Positions 55,784 to 64,000 of a stretch of 64,000 bases of DNA are shown in pieces (position 1 is the first letter of the stretch; each line of letters starts with the position of its first letter). The notes beneath the pieces are model-generated. The model was not told the DNA's origin. It ran no database searches and saw nothing but the letters and a program-made list of their open reading frames with translations. The stretch lies in contig JAGTYA010000026.1 in assembly GCA_024291935.2 (NCBI GenBank), forward strand, positions 6,676,001-6,740,000, read 5' to 3'. Source of the DNA: Okapia johnstoni (Eukaryota > Chordata > Mammalia > Artiodactyla > Giraffidae). A program made the position numbers and the translations under genes.

Positions 55784-58700
55784 TCTCCATCACAGGGCAG
55801 ACAGAATGAAAACCACAATCACAGAAAACTAACAAATCTGATCACATGGACCACAGCCTTGTCTAATTCAGTGAAACTATGAGCCATGCCGTGTAGGGCC
55901 ACCCAAGACGGACAGGTCATGGTAGAGAGTTCTGACAAAATGTGGTCCACTGGAGAAGGGAATGGCAAACCACTTCAGTATTCTTGCCTTGAGAACCCCA
56001 TGAACAGTATGAAAAGGCAAAAAGATAGGACACTGAATGATGAACTCCCCAGGTCAGTAGGTGCCCAACATGCTACTAGAGATCAGTGGAGAAATAACTC
56101 CAGAAAGAATGATGGAATGGAGCCAAAGCAAAAACAACCCCCAACTGTGGGTGTGACTGGTGATAGAAGCAAGGTCTGAAGCTGTAAAGAGCAATATTGC
56201 ATAGGAACCTGGAATGTTAGCTCCATGAATCCAGGCAAATTGGAAGTGATCAAACAGGAGATGGCAAGAGTAAACATCACATTTTAGGAATCAGCGAACT
56301 AAAATGAACTGAAATGGCTGAATTTACCTCAGATGACCATTATATCTACTACTGTGGGCAAGAATCCCTTAGAAGAAACGGAGTAACCATCACAGTCAAC
56401 AAAAGAGTTCAAAATGCAGTACTTGGATGCAATCTCAAAGACGACAGAATGATCTCTATTCATTTCCAAGGCAAACCATTCAATATCACAGTAATCCAAG
56501 TCCATGCCCCTTCAGTCTATGCTGAAGAAGCTGAAGTTGAATGGTTCTATGAAGACTTACAAGACCTTCTAGAAGTAACACCCAAAAAAGATGTCCTTTT
56601 CATTATAGGGGACTGGAATGCAAAAGTAGGAAGTCAAGAAATACCTGGAGTAACAGGCAAATTTGGCCTTGGAGTACAGAATGAAGCAGGGCAAAGGCTA
56701 ATAGAGTTTTGCCACGAGAACGCACTGGTCATAGCAAACACCCTCTTCCAACAACACAAGAGAAGACTCTACAGATGGACATCACCAGATGGTCAATACC
56801 GAAATCAGACTGATTATATTCTTTGCAGCCAAAGATGGAGAAGCTCTATACAGTCAGCAAAAACAAGACTGGAAGCTGACTATGGCTCAGATCATGAATT
56901 CCTTATTGCCAAATTCAGACTTAAATTCAAGAAAGTAGGGAAAACCACTAGACCATTCAGGTATGACCTAAATCAAATCCCTACAACTATACAGTGGAAG
57001 TGACAAATAGAGTCAAGGGATTCGATCTGATAGACAGAATGCCTGAAGAACTATGGATGGAGGTTAGTGACATTGTACAGGAGGGAGTGATCAAGACCAT
57101 CTCCAAGAAAAAGAAATGCAGAAAGGCAAAATGGTTGTCTGAGAAGGCCTTACAAATAGCTGTGACAAGAAGAGAAGCTAAAGGCAAACGAGAAAAGAAA
57201 AGATATACCCATTTGAATGCAGAGTTCCAAAGAATAGCAAGGAGAGATAAGAAAGCCTTCCTCAGTGATCAATGCAAAGAAACAGAGGAAAACAACAGAA
57301 TGGGAAAGACTAGAGATCTCTTCAAGAAAATTAGAGATACCAAGGGAACATTTCATGCAAACACGGGCACAATAAAGGACAGAAATGGTATGGACCTAAC
57401 AGAAGCAAAAGATATTAAGAAGAGGTGGCAAGAATACACAGAAGAACTGTACAAAAAAGGTCTTCATGACCCAGATAACCACGATGGTGTGATCACTCAC
57501 CTAGAGCCAGACATCCTGGAATGCGAAGTCAAGTAGGCTGTAGCAAGCATCACTACGAACAAAGCTAGTGGAGATGATGGAATTCCAGATGAGCTATTTC
57601 AAATCCTAAAAGATGATGCTGTGAAAGTGCTGCACTCAATATGCCAGCAAACTTGGAAAACTCAGCAGTAGCCACAGGACTGGAAAAGGTGGGTTTTCAT
57701 TCCAATCCCTAAGAAAGGCAATGCCAAAGAATGCTCAAACTACCACACAATTGCACTCATCTCACACACTAGCAGAGTAATGCTCAAAATTCTCCAAGCC
57801 AGGCTTCAACAGTAGGTGAACCGTGAACTTCCAGATGTTCAAGCTGGATTTAGAAAAGCCAGAGGAACGAGAGATCAAATTGCCAACATCCGTTGAATCA
57901 TCAAAAAAGCAAAAGAGTTCCAGAAAAACATCTATTTCTGCTTTATTGACTCTGCCAAAGCCTTTGACTGTGTGGATCACAACAAACTGTGGAAAATTCT
58001 TCAAGAGATGGGAATACCAGACCACCTGACCTGCCTCCTGAGAAACCTGTATGCAGGTCAGGAAGCAACAGTTAGAACTGGACATGGAACAACAGACTGG
58101 TTCCAAATCGGGAAAGGAGTACGTGAAGGCTGTATATTGTCACCTTGCTTATTTAACTTATATGCAGAGTACATCATGAGAAATGCTGGACTGGATGAAG
58201 CACAAGCTGCAACCAAGACTGCCGGGAGAAATATCAATAACCTCAGATATGCAGATGACACCCTTATGGTAGAACGAAGAACTAAAGAGCCTCTTGATGA
58301 AAGCGAAAGAGGAGAGTGAAAAAGTTGGCTTAAAACTCAACATTCAGAAAACTAAGATCATGGCATCTGGTCCCATCATTTCATGACAAAGAGATGTGGA
58401 AACAATGGAAACAGTGACAGACTTTATTTTTGGGTGCTCCAAAATCACTGCAGATGGTGACTGCAGCCATGAAATTAAAAGACGCTTGCTCCTTGGAAGA
58501 AAAGTTATGACCAACCTAGACAGCATATTAAAAAGCAGAGACATTACTTTGCCAACAAAAATGCATCTAGTCAAAGCTATGGTTTTTCCAGTAGTCACGT
58601 ATGGATGTCAGAGTTGGAGTATAAAGAAAGATAAGCGCTGAAGAATTGATGCTTTTGAACTGTGGTGTTGGAGAAGACTCTTGAGAGTCCCCTGGACTGC

Positions 58701-59024
58701 AAGGAGATCCAACCAGTCCATCCTAAAGGAAATCAGTCCTGAATGTTCATTGGAAGGACTGATGTTGAAGCTGAAACTCCAATACTTTGGCCACCTGATG
58801 CGAAGAGCTGACTCATTTGAAAAGACCCTGATCTTGTGAAAGATTGAAGGCAGGAGGAGAAGGGGACGACAGAGGATGAGATGGTTGGATGGCATCACCG
58901 ACTCGATGGACATGAGTTTGAGTAGGCTCCAGGAGTTAGTGAGGGACAGGGAGGCCTGGCGTGCTGCAGTCCATGGGGTCACAAAGAGTCGGACACGACT
59001 GAGCAACTGAACTGAACTGAACTG
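55784..59024 (+). mobile_element. Near full-length BovB LINE
   Basis: About 3.2 kb non-LTR element of the RTE/BovB clade, which encodes a nicking endonuclease and a reverse transcriptase. The AP-type endonuclease region is open at 56314-57003 with GDWNAKVG and the closing DYGSDHEFLIAKF. A TGA at 57001 ends it. The linker resumes in another frame at 56994-57536. The reverse-transcriptase part (57972-58319) has QIGKGVREGC, SPCLFNLYAEYIM and the YADDTL box. The C-terminal stretch is at 58396-58641. Several stops and shifts make it inactive. A probable 9-base target duplication, ATTTACACT/ATTTGCACT, lies at 55775-55783 and 59025-59033. The 3' end is repeated CTGAA. Inserted in an antisense L1. 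Confidence 0.93.
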
Positions 59025-59033
59025 ATTTGCACT

Positions 59034-60110
59034 ATGATTTGTTTTGGTGTACACCCTGGCAGAAAATCAATTGACTTCAAAAGCAATCAGTTCTGTATTC
59101 CCTATTCTGTTCCACTGATATGCATCTATACTTTTGATATCACACTCTCTTGATTACTATAATTAATAGACAATATGGAAATAATGTAGAATTAACTTTG
59201 TTCTTTTTCAAAATCCTTTCGGCTACTGTAGGTCCTTTGCATTTCCACGTAAATTTTAGAATCAGCTTGTTAATTTCTACCCCAAAAAACTTCCTGTGAT
59301 TTGATTGAGATGACATTGAATCTATAGGTCAATTTGGGGAGGATAGCCATTTTTACAATACTGAATCTTCCAATCCATGAACATGGATATCTTTCTAATG
59401 ATTCAGGTCTTCTTTAATTTTTCTCAGTAATGTTTTATAGTTTCTCCATAGAGGTTTTGCACACTGTGGCACAAGAGCTTAATAGCCCTGTGACATGTGG
59501 GATCTTCCCAGACCAGCGATCGAACTGGTGTCCTCTGCATTGGCAGGCAGATTCTTAACCACTAGATATGTCTTCTCTAGCTTCTTGATATTGAAATTAG
59601 ATCACTGACTTTTCTTTTCAACCTTTCTTTTTTTCTAAAATATACATTTGGAGGTATAAATTGCTCTCTGGACACTGCTTTAGCTACATGTTATAAGTCA
59701 GCTTTTTTTTTTTTAATCTGCTCATACTTTGATTTCTTTGTCAAACTGTACTCACACTTGATGTGAAAGTTGCTCAGTCGTATCCGACTCTTTGCGACCC
59801 CATGGAATTATCCAGGCTAGAATACTGGAGTGGGTAGCCTTTCCCTTCTCCAGGGGATCTTTCCAACCCAGGGACTGAACCCAGGTCTCCCACATTGCAG
59901 GCCGATTCTTATCAGCTGAGCCACAACCACATTTTCATGAAGTCTGTATGAAAAGAAATCTCTTTAACTTTGGATATTAAAAAGCATCTTAACATACAGA
60001 ATTCTGTCACATTTTCTTCCTTTTTCTTATCATTTTCATCACAATTATTCATAAACAGACATATTAGGGACAGTCATTCTGCCACAAGTCATCATAAGAC
60101 TCCATCTGTT
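59034..60110 (-). mobile_element. Antisense L1, segment 2 (with SINE insertions)
   Basis: L1 continues from segment 1 (GTTCCACTGATATGCATCT, GAATCTATAGGTCAATTTGG, GGATATCTTTCTAATGATTC). It is interrupted by a CHR piece at about 59465-59570 and a BovA at about 59760-59930, both antisense. Confidence 0.78.
59760..59930 (-). repeat. BovA SINE
   Basis: TGAAAGTTGCTCAGTCGTATC, then TTTGCGACCCCATGG, CTCCAGGGGATCTTTCC and AGCTGAGCCACAACC; antisense BovA inside L1. Confidence 0.9.
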
Positions 60111-60232
60111 GTTTAGTCGCTAAGTCGTGTCTGACTCTTTTGCAACCCCACAGACTGTAGCCCAGCAGGCTCCTCTGTCCATGGAATTTCCCAGGCAAGA
60201 ATACTGGAGCGGGTTGCCATTTCCTTCTCCAA
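60111..60232 (-). repeat. BovA SINE fragment
   Basis: TTGTTTAGTCGCTAAGTCGT, CTCCTCTGTCCATGGAATTT and GGTTGCCATTTCCTTCTCC; antisense, truncated. Confidence 0.9.
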
Positions 60233-60612
60233 TCTTATACGTTTCAATATGTCATATTTTCAAAATAATTTCTTAAAATTTTTCTAATTTCCATTCTAAT
60301 TTCTTCTTTGACTTATTATTTAGAAGTATGTTGCTTAATTTCCAAATATTTTGGAATGTAGTTATCTTTCTGTTTTGATGCCTTGATGAGTCTCCTAGAT
60401 CAGAGATCACATTCTGTATTATTTCAGTCTTTTAAAGTTTGTTGATACTTGTTTTCTGGCTAAACACATAATGGATTTTGGTAAACGCTTCATGTACACT
60501 TGAATAGAATGTGTTTTCTGCAGTTATGGGTTATAGAGTGCTACATAGATCAGCTGACTAATCACACTATTTAAATCTAAATGCTGGGTGGTTTTGGTCT
60601 GCTGACACTTAT
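60233..60612 (-). mobile_element. Antisense L1, segment 3
   Basis: AT-rich L1-like sequence (TTTCCAAATATTTTGGAATG, GTTTTCTGGCTAAACACATAA). It belongs to the same antisense L1 tract. Confidence 0.65.
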
Positions 60613-61315
60613 TGCTGTTCAGTCGCTCAGTCATGTCCGACTCTTTGCGACACCACAGACTGTAGCATGCCAGGCTTCCCTGTCCTTCACTATCTCCCAG
60701 AGCTTGCTCAAACTCATGTCCATTAAGTGGGTAATGCCATCCAACCATCTCGTCCTCTGTTGTCCCCTTCTCCTCCTGCCTTCAGTCTCTCCCAGCATTG
60801 GGGTCTTTTCCAGTGAGTTGGCTCTTCGCATTAGTGAAGTCGAAAGTGAAGTCGCTCAGTCATGTCCGACTCTTGTGATCCCATGGACTGTAGCCTACCA
60901 GGCTTCTCTGTCCATGGGATTTTCCAGGCAAGAATACTGGAGTGGGTTGCCATTTCCTTCTCCAGGAGATCTTCCCAACCCAGGGATTGAACCTGGGTCT
61001 CCCACATTGTAGGCAGATGCTTTACCGTCTGAGCCACCATTAGGTGGCCAAAGTATCGGAGTTTCAGCTTCAACATCAGTCCTTCCAATGAATATTCAGG
61101 ACTGATTTCCTTTAGGATTGACTGGTTTGATCTCCTTGCTGTCCAAGGGACTCTCAAGAGTCTTCTCCAGCACCAGAGTTCAAAAGCATCAATTCTTCTG
61201 TGCTCAGCTTTCTTTATGGTCCAACTCTCACATCCATACATGACTACTGGAAAAACCATAGCTTTGACTAGATGGACCTTTGTCAGCAAAGTAATGTCTC
61301 TGCTTTTTAATATGC
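60613..61315 (-). mobile_element. 5'-truncated BovB split by a BovA SINE
   Basis: Antisense BovB tail at 60613-60837 (TCCTTCACTATCTCCCAGAG). It resumes at about 61040 (TAGGTGGCCAAAGTATCGGA) and runs to about 61315 with the C-terminal reading frame VHLVKAMVFPVVMYGCESW. The gap is a younger BovA insertion. Confidence 0.9.
60838..61039 (-). repeat. BovA SINE nested in BovB
   Basis: GTGAAGTCGCTCAGTCATGT, GGGATTTTCCAGGCAAGAAT, GGATTGAACCTGGGTCTCCC and CCGTCTGAGCCACC; complete antisense BovA. BovB sequence GCATTAG...ATTAGGTGGCC flanks it. Confidence 0.92.
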
Positions 61316-62200
61316 TGTCAGTTGTGCTAAAACTCTAATTGTAATCATGGGTTGATTTCTTCTAATTCTGTAATTTTTTATTTTGCATATTTTGAAATTT
61401 TGTTATGAAGTACATAAAATTGAGGATTGTTTTATCTTCCTATTGAATTGACTCTTTAATAATTATAAAATATCCCTCCTTTTTTTCTAGAATACTTTCT
61501 CTTCCAGTCTACTTTGTTTGAAATTAATAAAACCACACCAGCTTTCTTTTGGTTAGTGTGCTCATAGTGTACATATTCCATTAGTTTCTCAATGTTTCTG
61601 TGTTCTTAAAAGTATGTCTTTTTTAAAATAAAATTGTTAATTTACAGCTGTGCTGGGTCTTTGTTGCTATGTGTGGGTTTTCTCTAGTGTGGCAAAGCAG
61701 GGGCTACTCTTTATTGCAGTGCACGGGCTTTTCATTGCTGTGGCTTCTCTAGTTGCAGAGCACAGACTCTAGGCGAGCAAGCGTCAGTAGTTGCAGTACT
61801 TGAGCTCAGCTGCTCCTCGACATGTGGGATCTTCCCAGACCAGGGATCAAACCCATGTCCTCTGCACTGACAGATGGATTCTTAACCACTGGACCACCAG
61901 GGAAGTCCCAAAATAAGTCTCTTTTAACAGAATTAAATTGTCTTTTAAAAGTCCAATCTGAAAATGTTTCGTTTTTAATTGTAGTGCTTCTTCCACTTTA
62001 CTATTACTGTAATTACTGACACAGTAGGCTATAAGCCTGCCATCTTGCTGTTTGTCTCCTGTTTTTTGTTCTTTTATTCTTTCTTGAATTCTGTTAATCA
62101 AGTATTTTATGTTATTTCATTTCTCTATTGTATTTTTACTTATCTATCATTTATTATTCTTTTCGTCTTTCTATATTTATAGGAGAATTTTGAAGAAGGT
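61316..62200 (-). mobile_element. Antisense L1, segment 4, with CHR SINE
   Basis: L1-like AT-rich sequence on both sides of a full antisense CHR SINE at about 61625-61910 (GCTGTGCTGGGTCTTTGTTG to GGACCACCAGGGAAGTCC). Confidence 0.7.
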
Positions 62201-63250
62201 AATGCTTACTCTAAAGGACAAGATCTAATAGTAGACTATCAGAGAGTCTGGTACCTATGAAGGTTAGGTGCCAGTGGGCTGTGACCACAAACCCATCAGT
62301 TTGACAGCCCAGGACATCCTCCCAACACGCAGCATTCACTATACAGTAACAGTAATACAATAGCTAACACTTAGATTTGCCCTTCCTATATGGCAGGCAT
62401 CGCTCTAAATATTATATATATATATATAAAAACGAATTTAACTATGAATATGAACATAAACACTGAAACAATGCCTTCTATACTCTGGTCTGTCAGTCCC
62501 TCTCACTTCGTCAAATTCCACTTGAACCTCACTCCTCACTTGTTGGCTTCTCCAACATCCCCAAGGCAGGCTCTTCCTCTGTCCATATGCCTGCACCGCC
62601 CACCCCCACCCCCACGCCCCTGACACTCTGGTTCATTGGTGCAACAGGTCCCCAAGTCCCGTTCCTCCTTCCTTGGTAACTGCTTGAGAGGGATGGGGCT
62701 TCAAAAATGGACCACGGCTGCTCCAGCCTTATAGGATAACCGGCCTTTTAGTCACAACCCACTATGTACGTATCTCCTATCCTTAAAAGTGTGCACCTCT
62801 GTATGCCCACCCTCAACCATCCTTAGCACAAGGATGCTCAGAAACTGTCAAATGAAGTCAAGAAGAATGAAGACTGTATGCTCTTCTGATTATATGGACA
62901 CAAATACACATGTGAACCATTAGTGGTGAACAGCATTCCCCCCACCTTGGGAAAGCAGTATCCCAGCCCCTTCTCAATCCATAACATCCTTCCATGAAAC
63001 CAGCATGAGTCGGCCCTGGGGAGAGGAGGGAAGCGTAAGAGTGACGGGTCCGTTTCCACATGTCGGGGTAAAGGTAAACCCTGCCTCCTCACCAGTCCCC
63101 ATGCAGATGCCACCCCCTTGCTTAGCTTTCTCTTTTCTCTAACTCATGCGTGAGCGTACACACACACTCACTCTCTCTCTCTCTCTCTCTCTCTCCCCCT
63201 GATAGGGCATCAGTGGGTATTATGGAGGGAGGTGAAGGAATGGCAGGGGG
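62201..63250. other. Intergenic unique sequence
   Basis: No gene supported. A MIR fragment lies at about 62340-62405, an (AT)n run at 62411-62428 and a (CT)n run at 63168-63196. The rest is unique sequence leading into a CpG island. Confidence 0.5.
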
Positions 63251-63299
63251 TTTGCATCCTTTCTCTACCTTGCTCTCCTTCCCAGCTTCTAGACGCTCC

Positions 63300-64000
63300 T
63301 CCATCACTCTCCTCGACTACAGCACTAAAGGATTCCGCAGCGGGTCACCACCCTCGCGCTGCGGCGGCTTGGTCCGCGAGACCTCGCCCCGAGGAACGGA
63401 CCCAGAAGCGATCCTATCCGCTAACGGAGGCGCCCTCCCCTCTCTGCCAAGGAGTCACCTGGAGCCGGGCGCGGTTCCCACGCCGTTCCCTCGCAGCCGC
63501 GCCTTGTGATTGGGTAGCAAGTTTACTGTGAGGGACGCCATTGGCTGCAACGCCCGTCGTTCCTGTGCCCAGGCCCCACCTTTAAGGGGCAGCGCGGAAC
63601 TGAGAGGGCCGGGAACAGGCCGCAGCGTGGAGGCGGGAGGCGGGGGGATGGGGAGGGGGTGCTCTACGGTCGCAGAGGTCTCGAGTCCTGTCAGCCCCCG
63701 CCTCCGGGCTGCTTGACTCCCGTTCGCCGGCGCTCTGGGCCTCGCCTTCCAACGGCCTCGCGCGGTCTGCGCGTGCGCACTAGTCCAGTCTCGCGCCCTC
63801 TATGCGGTGGGCGGGGCGGCGGGCCAGTGGGCTGGGTGGGAGGGTGGGGGGAATGGGGAGCCGGGGTCGGGTGGGCGGACTAGGGACCGGGGAGAGGCGT
63901 GATGTCTTTGGAGAAAGGGGCCTCGTTTGGATATCCGCTCTGGGACAGGAGGGAGTGGCGGGGTAAGCCACAAAGGGCGGCAAGGGGGCGCGACAAGCCC
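63300..64000. promoter_or_regulatory. Orphan CpG island
   Basis: Dense CpG sequence continuing past the window edge. It holds two reversed CCAAT boxes (GATTGGG at 63509-63515, CATTGGC at 63539-63545), GC boxes (63810-63820), and a perfect NRF1-type TGCGCGTGCGCA at 63768-63779. No coding exon could be assigned. By position it may be the former SNX32 promoter, about 9 kb upstream of the first recognised exon, or belong to a neighbour outside the window. Confidence 0.6.

Overview
The window is nuclear DNA of a ruminant, most likely a bovid. The ruminant-specific retroelements BovB (LINE) and BovA/Bov-tA (SINE) occur throughout, together with tRNA-derived CHR SINEs of whales and ruminants and old mammalian MIR, L2 and L1 fragments. 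Genes have short GT/AG introns, CpG-rich promoters and AATAAA signals. Gene content and order match human 11q13.1 in inverted orientation. From general knowledge the ruminant counterpart lies on cattle or goat chromosome 29 or sheep 21; the sequence alone does not say which species this is.

Layout: 1-8000 is repeat-rich intergenic DNA (L1 with BovB and BovA nested in it, CHR, MIR, a CA microsatellite) upstream of FOSL1. 8.0-14.6 kb holds FOSL1 (+, AP-1 subunit Fra-1). 15.2-16.3 kb holds CCDC85B (-, single exon, with three single-base frame disruptions in this sequence). 18.4-22.5 kb holds FIBP (+). 22.7-26.0 kb holds CTSW (-, cathepsin W). 29.9-36.7 kb holds EFEMP2 (+, fibulin-4). 37.2-42.6 kb holds MUS81 (-, structure-specific nuclease). 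45.3-48.8 kb holds CFL1 (+, cofilin-1). 49.9-54.3 kb holds the decayed remains of SNX32 (-), exon by exon in its original place. 54.9-62.2 kb is a nest of retroelements containing a near full-length BovB inside an antisense L1. 63.3-64.0 kb is a CpG island with no assigned gene.

The eight loci alternate strictly in strand, so 3' ends converge (FOSL1/CCDC85B, FIBP/CTSW, EFEMP2/MUS81, CFL1/SNX32) and 5' ends diverge (CCDC85B/FIBP, CTSW/EFEMP2, MUS81/CFL1). The genes are functionally unrelated (transcription, protease, elastic fibre assembly, DNA repair, actin turnover); no shared pathway is implied. The six genes FOSL1, FIBP, CTSW, EFEMP2, MUS81 and CFL1 were reconstructed exon by exon with consistent reading phase and give proteins of 269, 357, 373, 443, 548 and 166 residues.

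No undescribed multi-gene system was found. The observations most worth following are the multi-lesion loss of SNX32, the triple frame disruption of CCDC85B, the CpG island left upstream of SNX32, paired SRF CArG boxes upstream of CFL1, and repeated ZNF143-like ACTACAACTCCCA motifs.
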